Made by a program: the position numbers and the translations under genes. Positions 1-7,631 of a DNA stretch of 14,352 bases are shown here, in pieces; within the stretch, counting starts at the first letter, position 1; the number at the start of each line of letters is the position of its first letter. The notes under the pieces are model-generated. The model was given only the letters and a program-made list of their open reading frames with translations. It had not been told where the DNA came from and did not search any database. Origin of the DNA: Candidatus Woesebacteria bacterium (GTDB taxonomy: Bacteria; Patescibacteriota; Microgenomatia; UBA8517); contig JAPLZT010000059.1 of NCBI GenBank assembly GCA_026394855.1, forward strand, positions 1 to 14,352, given 5' to 3'.

Positions 1-368
1 GAAGAAAAAAGGTTCATGAAAGTTTGCACGAAGAACTGTTTAATCGGTTAAATCGTTTGTAACTTATAGATGATGAGAAATTTGCAAAATGGTGTGTAGA
101 ACAAAGGCAGAGTTTTCGGCCAAAGCCGAAAAGGGTACTTGAGGGAGAGTTAAGAATCAAGGGAATTAGTAACGAAATAATAAAGAAAGTTTTGGGGGAA
201 GAAGAAATAGATGAAGAAAAAATGGCAAGAGATTTACTTGAAAAAAGAGCATATAAATGGAAAAGATTTGAGCCACGCGAGGCTCGTCAGAAGATGTCTC
301 AATATTTGGCTCAAAAAGGATTTAGTTGGGAAATCGTCGAAAAAGTGGTAAAATTGCAGGTAGAGTAA
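1..368 (+). pseudogene. recX: RecX family regulator, 3' part, interrupted by an in-frame stop
   Basis: The frame that begins at base 3 reads RecX-like on both sides of a TAA at 60-62. Before the stop it ends in FNRLNRL. After it come LIDDEKFAKWCVEQR, a PKPKRVLEGELRIKGIS segment and a helical C-terminal part ending KLQVE before the TAA at 366-368. RecX proteins are small, all-helical repeat proteins that bind RecA filaments and limit recombination; the xLIDDexFA motif is the clearest family mark. The stop replaces one residue just before LIDD and the frame is the same on both sides, so this is a substitution such as AAA to TAA, not a frameshift. No ATG follows the stop until base 222. The 5' end lies outside the window. 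recX just before an RNase Y gene suggests an upstream recA, but that cannot be seen. A sequencing error is possible. Confidence 0.72.
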
Positions 369-444
369 AGGAATATGGTAGGAAGAACGGGAAATGTAGC
401 TTCTTTCGCCTCAGGTCTTATTTAATAAAGACTTAAGTTTCTTT

Positions 445-459
445 GCTTCAAGATAGATA
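445..459 (+). promoter_or_regulatory. Leader motif shared with the HU gene
   Basis: The sequence GCTTCAAGATAGATA lies 3 bases before the rny start. Nearly the same sequence, with one extra T and one mismatch, abuts the HU start at 2470-2485. Neither copy contains a Shine-Dalgarno site. It may be part of a promoter, a protein-binding site or a translation signal; the sequence alone does not decide. Confidence 0.3.
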
Positions 460-462
460 CAT

Positions 463-1620
463 ATGCAAAACGATAATATTAAAAAACTTGAAAAGATTGC
501 CAATTTAACCTCAGATGAAGCAAAAAAGATGCTTTTGGATGAAGTCCAGAAGGAACTAACCGGGGAAATTGCCAAAAAGATTAGGCAGGCTGAAGAAAGA
601 ATTAAAGAAGATGCTAGTCAAAAAGCCAAAGAAATCTTGGTTGATGCCATGAGGCATGGGGCAACTTCATATGTTGCCGAATACACGGTTTCTACAGTTA
701 CTGTTCCCAATGAAGATGTCAAAGGAAGAATTATTGGGGCAGGGGGAAGAAATATCAGAACTTTCGAAAGAGAAGCCGGAGTTGAAATTGAAATAGACGA
801 AACCAACGAAATTAGGGTTTCTTCTTTTGATTCCATAAGACGGGAAATTGCAAGACGGGCATTAGATCTTCTTATTAAAGATACCCGAATTCAACCTTCA
901 AGAATTGAGGAAGTGGTAAGGCAAGTTAGGACTCAGATGGACGATGTTTTACTCGAAGAGGGAAAGCAAATTGTTCATGATTGTGGGGTATTTAATCTTC
1001 CTTTAGAGCTGGTAAGGCTTATCGGAAGATATAAGTTCAGAACTTCATATGGACAAAATCTTGGAATTCATACAATTGAGGAAACTAAAATCGGAGTGTC
1101 GCTTGCTTCTGAAGTCGGAGCCAGTATAGATATTGTACGACTGGGATGTCTTCTTCATGACATTGGAAAAGTGGTAACTGAAGAAGAAGGAACCCATGTC
1201 CAAACAGGAGTTGCAACTTTGAAAAAATACGGACTTCCTAAAGAGGTTGTAGCTTGTGTTGCCGAACACCATGAAGATAAACCGTTTTCATCTGTTGAAT
1301 CAACACTGGTTTGGATTGCTGATGCCATATCTGGATCCCGTCCCGGAGCAAGATATGAACCGCACGAAGATTATGTCAATAGAATGGAAAAAATTGAAGA
1401 TGTTGCCAAAGGATTTGACGGAGTCGAAACTGTCTATGCTTTTCAGGCAGGACGGGATGTTCGCGTAATTGTAAAACCGGATGAAGTGGATGATGACAGA
1501 ACTACGGTTCTTGCTCACGATATTGCCAAAAAGCTTGAGAAAGAAGCAGAATATGCAGGGCAAATCAAAGTAACCGTAATTAGAGAAGTAAGAGCTACCG
1601 AGACAACCGCAGCTAGATGA
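463..1620 (+). CDS. rny: Ribonuclease Y-type KH/HD endoribonuclease, short form without membrane anchor
   Basis: RNase Y is the endonuclease that starts mRNA decay in many bacteria that lack RNase E. The 385 residues carry a short N-terminal helical region (about 1-75), a KH RNA-binding domain with GRIIGAGGRNIR at 88-99, and an HD domain with HDIGK at 232-236, EHH at 268-270 and the conserved RPGAR segment near 293-297. The C-terminal VKPDEVDD and GQIKVTVIRE blocks are typical. Usual family members have roughly 500 residues or more, with an N-terminal transmembrane helix and a long coiled coil. Here the protein starts at the point equivalent to the end of the coiled coil, and an in-frame TAG at 454-456 excludes an extension, so the product should be soluble. 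There is no Shine-Dalgarno site. The last codon overlaps the start of the next gene (ATGA). Confidence 0.93.
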   Translation: MQNDNIKKLEKIANLTSDEAKKMLLDEVQKELTGEIAKKIRQAEERIKEDASQKAKEILVDAMRHGATSYVAEYTVSTVTVPNEDVKGRIIGAGGRNIRTFEREAGVEIEIDETNEIRVSSFDSIRREIARRALDLLIKDTRIQPSRIEEVVRQVRTQMDDVLLEEGKQIVHDCGVFNLPLELVRLIGRYKFRTSYGQNLGIHTIEETKIGVSLASEVGASIDIVRLGCLLHDIGKVVTEEEGTHVQTGVATLKKYGLPKEVVACVAEHHEDKPFSSVESTLVWIADAISGSRPGARYEPHEDYVNRMEKIEDVAKGFDGVETVYAFQAGRDVRVIVKPDEVDDDRTTVLAHDIAKKLEKEAEYAGQIKVTVIREVRATETTAAR

Positions 1621-2447
1621 AAAAGATTATTCTTGTAATTTTTGCTTTTTTTGTTTCTTTGTTTAAATCACCGGCACATTCAGTGACAAGTTCTCCCATT
1701 CCAAGTATTTCGCCGACGCCAACACCTACGGCAACCCCAACTCCAAGACCGCTAACTTTTTCCGAAATGAATACCTTATATGGTCCGTGTGTCTATTTCC
1801 CTACTTTAATGTATCACCACATTCAAACACCGGAAGCTGCCAAGGAAAAAAATCAAACAGGATTAACGGTAAAAACTGCAGATTTTAGGGTACAGATGCA
1901 GTATTTAAAAGATAAGTCATATAACGTTATTTCAATGCAGGATCTTTTGAATTTTTTTGAACAGGGAATTAAACCTTCCTCAAAATCTGTACTTCTTACT
2001 TTCGATGATGGATATGGCGATTTTTATACCGATGCTTATCCAATTTTGAAAGAGTTTGGATATCCTGCAACCGTATTTATTCCGACAGGCCTAATGAATA
2101 ACACGGACTATCTAACTTGGGACAAAATATCTGAAATGGCGGGAAATGGAATTCTTTTTTCAAATCATACTTGGTCGCACAAGAATGTAAAAACAAAAGA
2201 GGATGTATTGAAAATGGAAGTATCAACCGCTGACGTTCAACTAAATGAGAAAGGTTTAAACATCCCTAAAGTATTTGCATACCCATATGGTTTGGAAAGC
2301 AGTTCCGCAATTTCTTTTTTACAAGGACTTGATTATAAATTAGCATTTACCACAAAGTCTGGCAGAACATTATGCAAAAAACAGATGTTGGATTTGCCAA
2401 GAATAAGGGTTGGCAACGGAAGTCTTTCAATTTATGGTGTAATTTGA
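1617..2447 (+). CDS. Secreted polysaccharide deacetylase (carbohydrate esterase family 4)
   Basis: The 276-residue product begins with a lysine pair and a hydrophobic stretch (about 4-20), a signal peptide or membrane anchor. A Pro/Thr/Ser-rich linker follows (about 25-46, with repeated TP pairs), so the enzyme is likely tethered outside the membrane. The NodB-type deacetylase core shows motif 1 TFDDG at 128-132, metal-binding histidines at 184 and 188 (NHTWSH), AYPYG at 221-225 and DLPRIRV at 259-265. These motifs cover the catalytic base and the metal ligands, so the enzyme looks active. Family members remove N-acetyl groups from peptidoglycan, chitin-like or exopolysaccharide chains; which substrate applies here is unknown. 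The start overlaps the rny stop by four bases, so translation is probably coupled. The C-terminus is short after the last motif. Confidence 0.88.
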   Translation: MKKIILVIFAFFVSLFKSPAHSVTSSPIPSISPTPTPTATPTPRPLTFSEMNTLYGPCVYFPTLMYHHIQTPEAAKEKNQTGLTVKTADFRVQMQYLKDKSYNVISMQDLLNFFEQGIKPSSKSVLLTFDDGYGDFYTDAYPILKEFGYPATVFIPTGLMNNTDYLTWDKISEMAGNGILFSNHTWSHKNVKTKEDVLKMEVSTADVQLNEKGLNIPKVFAYPYGLESSSAISFLQGLDYKLAFTTKSGRTLCKKQMLDLPRIRVGNGSLSIYGVI

Positions 2448-2472
2448 CTTTTAATCCTGATATGTATATGCT
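2444..2472 (+). promoter_or_regulatory. Possible promoter of the HU gene
   Basis: TTGACT at 2444-2449 is followed after 17 bases by TATGCT at 2467-2472. The -10 match is weak. Transcription would start about 6 bases before the HU start codon. Confidence 0.3.
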
Positions 2473-2484
2473 TTCAAGCTAGAT

Positions 2485-2760
2485 ATGACAAAGAAGGATT
2501 TAATTGATCAAGTTTGCAGAAAAGCCCATCTTACAAAAAAAGCTGCGGCGGAGGCAGTTGAAGTATTTTTAGATGAAGTTGGACGAATTCTTTCAAAGGG
2601 TGAAAAAGTAGTTCTTTCGGGATTTGGGACATTCAGAGTAATTTCAATGAAAGGAAAAACCGTAAAGATTCCCAATACGGATAAAATGGTAACAATAAAA
2701 GCACACCGTTCTCCAAGATTTACCCCAGGCAAGAAGCTTAAAAGACAAGTTGCGCGCTAA
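2485..2760 (+). CDS. HU/IHF family DNA-binding protein
   Basis: This 91-residue protein has the size of an HU monomer. Residues 1-40 form the helical dimerisation part (KKDLIDQV, LTKKAAAEAVEVFLDEV), and GFGTF at 46-50 is the HU hallmark. The section from about 52 to 78 forms the DNA-embracing arm, with IPNTDK at its tip; the usual RxGRNPxTG signature is altered to an ISMKGKTVKIPN type. A lysine-rich end closes the protein (PRFTPGKKLKRQVAR). Dimers bend and compact DNA and form part of the nucleoid. The gene is separated from the deacetylase by 37 bases and may be read from its own promoter. Whether it is closer to HU or IHF cannot be told. Confidence 0.92.
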   Translation: MTKKDLIDQVCRKAHLTKKAAAEAVEVFLDEVGRILSKGEKVVLSGFGTFRVISMKGKTVKIPNTDKMVTIKAHRSPRFTPGKKLKRQVAR

Positions 2761-2771
2761 CGCTGTATAAT
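2742..2771 (+). promoter_or_regulatory. Promoter of the ABC transporter operon inside the HU gene end
   Basis: A consensus TATAAT lies at 2766-2771, with AAGACA at 2742-2747 as a weak -35 at 18 bases. The -10 box ends 8 bases before the ATG at 2780, so transcription should begin at or next to the start codon. No Shine-Dalgarno site is present. Confidence 0.6.
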
Positions 2772-2779
2772 TAGGCTTA

Positions 2780-3766
2780 ATGGACAGGGCAATTGTTGTA
2801 GATAGGTTGGTTAAAAACTTCGAAGTTACCGAAAAAGAAAAAGGTTTAAGAGGTTCAATTAAATCTATTTTTTCTCCAAAGAAAAAGGTGGTTCATGCCT
2901 TAAGAGGAATTTCATTTACTATTCAACCCGGAGAACTTGTCGGGTTTATTGGTCCCAATGGTGCAGGAAAGACAACAACTTTAAAAACTCTTTCAGGCCT
3001 TCTATATCCCTCTTCCGGTTTTGTCCAAGTTTTAGAGTATGATCCCTGGGAGAAAAAACCTGAATTTCTAAAACAAATTTCTCTTGTTATGGGACAGAAA
3101 AACCAGCTTTGGTGGGATTTGCCCGCAATTGAAACCTTTGAATTAAATCGTGAAATATATGAGATTCCAAGGCGTGATTATGAAAAAAATCTTGAAGAAC
3201 TTGTGACTTTGCTTGATGTAGGTAAACTTCTTAAAACTCAAGTCAGAAGATTGTCATTGGGTCAAAGAATGAGAATGGAACTTGTAGCAGCTCTTCTTCA
3301 TGGACCTAAAGTACTTTTCTTGGATGAACCCACAATCGGATTGGATCTTATAGGCCAGCAGAAAATCAGGGATTTTATATACGAATATAACTATAAGAAA
3401 AATGCAACAATAATTTTAACCTCCCACAATATGGACGATCTAACCAATTTGGCCAGACGTGTAATTGTAATTGGCGCAGGGCGCATTCTTTTTGACGGAG
3501 CTTTAGAAGAACTGACAGATAGGTTTGCAAAAGAAAAAATAATTAAAATATCTCTTTCCAAGGAAATTGATATTAAGGAAGTTGAAGAAATTGGAACGGT
3601 TAAATATGTTTCATTTCCCGAAGTTACTCTTTCGGTTCCAAGGTCAACCGTAGCGGTGGCCGCAGCCGAAATCTTGCAAAACTTTCCGGTAAATGATTTG
3701 ACCATTGAAGAGGTTCCGGTTGAAGAGATTATTAAAAAAGTTTTTAGGGGCGAACTAAATAAGTGA
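2780..3766 (+). CDS. ABC-2 type exporter ATP-binding protein
   Basis: This 328-residue ATPase powers the two permeases encoded next to it. Visible motifs are the Walker A GPNGAGKT at 58-65, the Q-loop glutamine in MGQKNQLWWD at about 106, the signature LSLGQ at 158-162 (the usual LSGGQ with one change), Walker B VLFLDE at 178-183 and the H-loop His216 in TSHNMDD. About 90 residues follow the ATPase core as a C-terminal accessory region. The QKNQLWWDLP segment and the pairing with two six-helix permeases fit the uncharacterised group often labelled COG4586. The substrate is unknown. The gene is first in an operon with a predicted leaderless start, and its TGA overlaps the GTG start of the next gene (GTGA). 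Confidence 0.92.
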   Translation: MDRAIVVDRLVKNFEVTEKEKGLRGSIKSIFSPKKKVVHALRGISFTIQPGELVGFIGPNGAGKTTTLKTLSGLLYPSSGFVQVLEYDPWEKKPEFLKQISLVMGQKNQLWWDLPAIETFELNREIYEIPRRDYEKNLEELVTLLDVGKLLKTQVRRLSLGQRMRMELVAALLHGPKVLFLDEPTIGLDLIGQQKIRDFIYEYNYKKNATIILTSHNMDDLTNLARRVIVIGAGRILFDGALEELTDRFAKEKIIKISLSKEIDIKEVEEIGTVKYVSFPEVTLSVPRSTVAVAAAEILQNFPVNDLTIEEVPVEEIIKKVFRGELNK

Positions 3767-4566
3767 AAAAATATCTTCAAATATTTAAGTTATCTTTTCA
3801 ACAGGAATTTGCGTACCGGCTGAATTTTGTAATGTGGAGAGTCAGAAATATCCTTCAGATTATTCTTACCTTTTTTCTTTGGAGCTCTGTTTTTAAAAAT
3901 CCTGAAACTTCAGTATTTGGCTATAATCAGGAAAAGATTCTAACTTACGTTTTTGGAATACTAATATTGCGGGCAATTGTTTTTTCGGCAAGAGCGGTTG
4001 ATGTTGCCGGAGAAATATCAAACGGCGATATTACAAACTTTTTATTAAAACCCATAAGCTATTTTAAATATTGGGCAACCAGGGATACCGCTAGTAAAGT
4101 TCTTAATTTAAGCTTTTCTGTTGTTGAAATTACCATATTGTTCGTAATTTTAAGACCGCATCTTTTTTTACAAACAAATCTGCTTATTTTATTTGCGGTT
4201 TTTGTTTTTTTGATTCTCGCTGTTATTTTATTCTTTTGTCTTCTTTTTATAACCAATATGTCCGCTTTTTGGATGCCTGAAAACGGTTGGGCCGCCCAGT
4301 TTTTATTTATTGCGATTATTACCGATTTTCTTTCAGGAGGAGTTTTCCCATTGGATATTCTGCCTTACACTTTTCAGAAAGTTCTTTATTCAACTCCATT
4401 TCCATATCTTTTGTTTTTCCCATTGCAGGTTTATTTAGGAAAAATTGCCGGCCTGGAAATAATTAGGGGTTTGGTTACATCTTTTGCCTGGGTATTTATT
4501 TTATTTATGTCTGTTAGATTTATCTGGGCAAAAGGTTTAAAAAGGTATTCGGCGGAAGGAAGGTAA
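3763..4566 (+). CDS. ABC-2 type permease, first subunit
   Basis: The 267-residue protein has about six membrane segments (roughly 28-45, 58-78, 115-132, 138-165, 178-200 and 236-255). It carries the SNGDITNFLLKPIS segment at 86-99 and SGGVFPLDILP at 191-201, both typical of the ABC-2 permeases that pair with COG4586-type ATPases (the ABC2_membrane_6 group). With its neighbours it should form a membrane exporter of unknown cargo. The GTG start at 3763 overlaps the stop of the ATPase gene, and an AGGGG about a dozen bases upstream could help ribosome binding. Only 2 bases separate it from the second permease gene. Confidence 0.85.
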   Translation: MKKYLQIFKLSFQQEFAYRLNFVMWRVRNILQIILTFFLWSSVFKNPETSVFGYNQEKILTYVFGILILRAIVFSARAVDVAGEISNGDITNFLLKPISYFKYWATRDTASKVLNLSFSVVEITILFVILRPHLFLQTNLLILFAVFVFLILAVILFFCLLFITNMSAFWMPENGWAAQFLFIAIITDFLSGGVFPLDILPYTFQKVLYSTPFPYLLFFPLQVYLGKIAGLEIIRGLVTSFAWVFILFMSVRFIWAKGLKRYSAEGR

Positions 4567-4568
4567 AA

Positions 4569-5348
4569 ATGAAAAGATATTTTAAAATCTGGTTACTCAT
4601 GAGCAGGAATTCATTTTTGGCGGTTTTTAATCAAAAAGCTGCGCTGACAATTTTCCTAGTAGGAAAATTGATAAGATTTTTCTTTTTCTTTGCCTTTATC
4701 GTCTTTCTACTTAAAGGAACAAAAAGTCTTGCAGGATATAACTTAAACCAGACTCTTCTTTTTTTCTTTACCTTTAATTTAATTGATACAATCTCTCAAT
4801 TCCTTTTTAGAGAGGTGTATCGATTTAGACCTTTGATTGTTTCAGGGGGATTTGACCTAGTTCTTTCTAAACCAATTAATGCTCTTTTTAGATCTCTAAT
4901 GGGGGGAGCCGATGTCATTGATTTAATAACCATAATTCCTTTGACTATCGCAACTTTTTATGTTGCAAGTTTATTAAATCCTTCCATTCTACATACTACT
5001 TTCTACATACTACTTGTACTGAATGGTTTGGTCATCGCTTCTGCCTTTCATATTTTTGTATTAGGCTTGGGGATTGTAACTTTGGAAATTGATCACACAA
5101 TAATGATTTATAGGGATCTAACCGCTCTCGGTAGATTTCCAATTGATATTTATAAAGAACCTTTAAGGGGGATTATTACATTTTTAATCCCCATTGGGGT
5201 TATGGTTTCATTTCCGGCAAAGGCTATAATGGGACTAATGAGCCCTATCGGAGTTGCCTGGTCGCTTGTATTCGGAGGATTAATATTATTTCTTTCTCTC
5301 AAATTCTGGAAATTTGCCTTGAAGAAATATACCAGCGCCAGCAGCTAA
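4569..5348 (+). CDS. ABC-2 type permease, second subunit
   Basis: This 259-residue membrane protein has about six hydrophobic segments. The loop SGGFDLVLSKPINALFRSL corresponds to the GDI-LLKPI loop of the first permease, so the two are distant paralogues that likely form a heterodimer. Similar proteins are often labelled COG3694. A good Shine-Dalgarno site (GGAAGG at 4557-4562) lies just before the ATG, which supports this start. The gene continues the exporter operon, and the next gene, miaA, begins one base after its stop. The substrate is unknown. Confidence 0.83.
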   Translation: MKRYFKIWLLMSRNSFLAVFNQKAALTIFLVGKLIRFFFFFAFIVFLLKGTKSLAGYNLNQTLLFFFTFNLIDTISQFLFREVYRFRPLIVSGGFDLVLSKPINALFRSLMGGADVIDLITIIPLTIATFYVASLLNPSILHTTFYILLVLNGLVIASAFHIFVLGLGIVTLEIDHTIMIYRDLTALGRFPIDIYKEPLRGIITFLIPIGVMVSFPAKAIMGLMSPIGVAWSLVFGGLILFLSLKFWKFALKKYTSASS

Positions 5349-5349
5349 C

Positions 5350-6264
5350 ATGACAAACAAACTTTTGGTTATTTGCGGGCAGACAGGAACAGGAAAAACT
5401 TCTCTTGCAATTCACCTTGCCAAAAAGTTTGATGGGGAACTTGTTTCTGCCGATTCAAGACAAGTTTATAAGGGACTTGATATTGGAACTGGAAAAGATT
5501 TAAAGGAAATTGAGAAGTCAAAAATAAAAATTTGGGGATACGATTTAGTTGATCCTAAGAAAAATTTCAGTGTTGGAAATTATATTAGGTTTGCCCAAAA
5601 AGCGACTCTCGATATTCAAAAAAATGGGAAACTCCCCATTCTTGTTGGGGGGACAGGACTTTTTATTAAGGCGGTTGTTGATGGAATTCCCACCGCTTTT
5701 GTTCCGCGAAATCTTAAGTTAAGAAACAATTTAGAAGAAAAGAATGTTGCTGAACTATTTGAAATTTTAGCTCAGCTCGATCCAATTAAAGCAGGATCTA
5801 TGAATATATCCGATAAATTAAATCCAAGAAGATTGATAAGGGGTATTGAAATTGCATCCTGGAAGCTTGAAGGAAAAACTCCCAGACTTTTCAAAAAGCC
5901 TAAGTATCAGCTTCTGGAAATTGGACTTCAGGCTTCTTTGGAGAACCTTTCTAAAAAAATTGAAAAAAGAGTAGATAGAAGGATTGGTGACGGGGTTGAG
6001 GCGGAAATTAAAAAATTGATCTCTTCGGGAATTTCTTGGGACAGTCAGTCGATGACCTCTTTAGGCTACAGGCAATGGAGAAATTATTTTGAAGGCAGGG
6101 TTGCTAAAAAGGAGGTTATTGACGATTGGAAGAAAGAAGAATTGAGGTATGCCAAAAGACAATTAACATGGTTTAAAAAAGACGCTCGCATTAATTGGTT
6201 TGACTCACAGGATGAGAATCTATACAAAAGTGTGGAAGAATTAGTTAAAAAATGGTATCCTTAG
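5350..6264 (+). CDS. miaA: tRNA dimethylallyltransferase
   Basis: MiaA transfers a dimethylallyl group from DMAPP to N6 of adenosine 37 in tRNAs that read codons starting with U, which improves decoding. The 304 residues show the P-loop GQTGTGKTS at 10-18, DSRQVYKGLDIGTGK at 35-49 with the catalytic aspartate, GGTGLF at 100-105, the tRNA-contacting region around RRLIRGIE, and the C-terminal AKRQLTWFKKDARINWF block. Length and motif order are normal for the family. It lies in the same operon as the exporter genes, with 1- and 3-base gaps on either side. No clear Shine-Dalgarno site precedes it, so it probably relies on coupled translation. No miaB gene is visible. Confidence 0.95.
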   Translation: MTNKLLVICGQTGTGKTSLAIHLAKKFDGELVSADSRQVYKGLDIGTGKDLKEIEKSKIKIWGYDLVDPKKNFSVGNYIRFAQKATLDIQKNGKLPILVGGTGLFIKAVVDGIPTAFVPRNLKLRNNLEEKNVAELFEILAQLDPIKAGSMNISDKLNPRRLIRGIEIASWKLEGKTPRLFKKPKYQLLEIGLQASLENLSKKIEKRVDRRIGDGVEAEIKKLISSGISWDSQSMTSLGYRQWRNYFEGRVAKKEVIDDWKKEELRYAKRQLTWFKKDARINWFDSQDENLYKSVEELVKKWYP

Positions 6265-6267
6265 GGC

Positions 6268-7245
6268 GTGCCAAGGAAGGTTGAAATTTCCCACAAGACA
6301 GTAATTTTTATTGTAGTTTTTGCCATCCTACTTTGGTTTCTATATTCCATTAAAGATGTAATTTTTGCCATGTTTGTCTCTCTTTTACTAATGGCAATTC
6401 TTAATCCGCTTGTAACCCGCCTGACCAAGTTTAGAATTCCCAGGGGAATTTCCGTTCTCTTAGTTTATATTTTGGTTGTGGGTATTTTGGGGGCGGTGGT
6501 TGCCTCAATAATTACTCCACTGGTTAACGAAACTTCGAGTTTTGCAACAGGACTTCCAAGGTATTTGGAAAATGCAGGAATTCCAAGCTTTTTGGGCAAG
6601 GAAACAACCAGTAATCTTCTTTCCCAGCTTGTTCAAATTCCCGGTCAGGTTCTTACTTTGAGCGTTTCCTTTTTTTCTAATCTGGTTATGGTTATTGGAT
6701 CTTTGGTTTTTGCCTTCTATCTTCTTTTGGCAAGAGAGAAATTGGAAAGCCAGCTGTCATCATTTCTTGGCGAGGAAAAAGGAAAGAGAATTTGTAAAGT
6801 AATTGACAGTTTGGAATTTAGATTGGGAGGATGGATGAGAGGACAACTTCTTTTAATGTTGGCAATTGGAATTGCAACTTTCTTGGGACTTATTCTTTTG
6901 GGAATTCCATATGCGCTGCCTCTTGCCATTTTGGCCGGGCTTTTAGAAATAGTTCCGACACTTGGACCAATTATCGCTGCAATTCCGTCAGTCATAATTG
7001 GATTTGGAATCTCTCCTTTTATAGGTTTTGCTGCAGCCTTTTGGGGACTACTGATTCATCAGATTGAAAATTATTTCTTTTTTCCTAAAATAATGGAAAA
7101 ATCGGTAGGAGTCTCTCCCATTATTACACTTTTGGCTCTTGCGGTTGGAGCAAAGCTTGCAGGAATTGCCGGAGTGTTTGTTTCCATGCCTGTTCTTATT
7201 ACTTCTCAAGTTTTATTAAAAGAATATTTATCTTCCAAAGATTGA
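6268..7245 (+). CDS. AI-2E/PerM family membrane protein
   Basis: The 325-residue protein follows the PerM/AI-2E layout: paired N-terminal helices (about 10-50), a third helix (62-85), a soluble stretch (90-120), and a helical C-terminal half with the conserved run from GIPYALPLAILAGLLEIVP to the GP-I-IAAIPSVIIG segment and QIENYFFFPKIM. Family members are described as autoinducer-2 exporters, sodium/proton antiporters or general efflux permeases; the role here is not set by the sequence. GTG is used as the start. There is no strong Shine-Dalgarno site and the gap from miaA is 3 bases. The stop codon lies inside the -35 box of the rnpB promoter. Confidence 0.87.
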   Translation: MPRKVEISHKTVIFIVVFAILLWFLYSIKDVIFAMFVSLLLMAILNPLVTRLTKFRIPRGISVLLVYILVVGILGAVVASIITPLVNETSSFATGLPRYLENAGIPSFLGKETTSNLLSQLVQIPGQVLTLSVSFFSNLVMVIGSLVFAFYLLLAREKLESQLSSFLGEEKGKRICKVIDSLEFRLGGWMRGQLLLMLAIGIATFLGLILLGIPYALPLAILAGLLEIVPTLGPIIAAIPSVIIGFGISPFIGFAAAFWGLLIHQIENYFFFPKIMEKSVGVSPIITLLALAVGAKLAGIAGVFVSMPVLITSQVLLKEYLSSKD

Positions 7246-7270
7246 AAAAAGACTCAATATTTGATAAGAT
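7242..7270 (+). promoter_or_regulatory. Promoter of rnpB
   Basis: TTGAAA at 7242-7247, a 17-base spacer and TAAGAT at 7265-7270 form a good sigma-70-type promoter. A start 6 to 7 bases downstream coincides with the first base of helix P1 of the RNase P RNA at 7276, so each prediction supports the other. The -35 box overlaps the stop of the preceding gene. Confidence 0.78.
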
Positions 7271-7275
7271 TGCCC

Positions 7276-7561
7276 TGCTCTGGAGGAAGGATGATCGCTG
7301 CGGGCCGTAAGGCTTGTAGAGGAAAGTCCAGGCAGCATAAGGCAGGGTGTCCGGTGTAAGCCGGAGCGCGTAAGCGCCAGTTAGAGCCACAGAGACGAGT
7401 TCCGTCCTTTTTAAAAGAAAGGATGGAGGTGAAACGAGGCAATCCTCCCCGCTGCAACCCACGAATGGTTCACTTGAGGTCGCCTTACCGAGAACCGAAG
7501 TTTGGGGCATAGACAGATGATCGTCGTAATAACAGAACCTGGCTTACTAGCCTCCAGAGCA
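7276..7561 (+). ncRNA. rnpB: RNase P RNA, bacterial type
   Basis: This is the catalytic RNA that removes 5' leaders from pre-tRNAs. The conserved GAGGAAAGTCC core is at 7318-7328 and the 3' core ACAGAACCTGGCTTAC at about 7532-7547. GAAACGAGGCAA lies in between. The ends pair perfectly: TGCTCTGGAGG (7276-7286) with CCTCCAGAGCA (7551-7561) forms an 11-base P1. A P2 pairing of the ATGATCG region near 7291 with the similar sequence near 7516 is possible using G-U pairs. Short hairpins with GTAA-type loops follow the 5' core (CCGG/CCGG and GCGC/GCGC). At about 286 bases it is compact compared with many bacterial RNase P RNAs. The three minus-strand reading frames here are shadows. The RNA has a good upstream promoter and a terminator about 80 bases downstream. 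Confidence 0.95.
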
Positions 7562-7631
7562 CCAAAGTTAGTGGCTAGCCAAGCTCCGCTTACCAATTCT
7601 GATTGGCCAAGCTTTGCTTACTAGCCTCCAG
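7542..7631 (+). repeat. Repeated elements in the rnpB 3' end and tail
   Basis: The 16-base sequence GCTTACTAGCCTCCAG occurs at 7542-7557, in the 3' core and P1 of rnpB, and again at 7616-7631. A second pair, CCAAGCTccGCTTAC (7579-7593) and CCAAGCTttGCTTAC (7607-7621), differs at two bases. A small hairpin CCAAT-TCTG-ATTGG is at 7593-7606. GGCTAG at 7573-7578 can pair with either CTAGCC copy (7548-7553 or 7621-7626). The tail lies before the terminator and is presumably transcribed with the RNA. Confidence 0.85.

Noticed and set aside
60..62. Stop codon reassignment as explanation of the TAA in recX
   Set aside because: Known reassignment in candidate phyla (Gracilibacteria, SR1) concerns TGA to glycine. 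Here TAA, TAG and TGA all end normal genes.
401..440. GTCTT/AAGAC hairpin before rny as a terminator of recX
   Set aside because: The stem is only about 5 base pairs, AT-rich, with no following T run. It is too weak to call.
7199..7596. Three minus-strand reading frames of 61 to 103 codons
   Set aside because: They lie over the RNase P RNA and its promoter, and have no recognisable domain or ribosome binding site. They are frames opposite a structured RNA.
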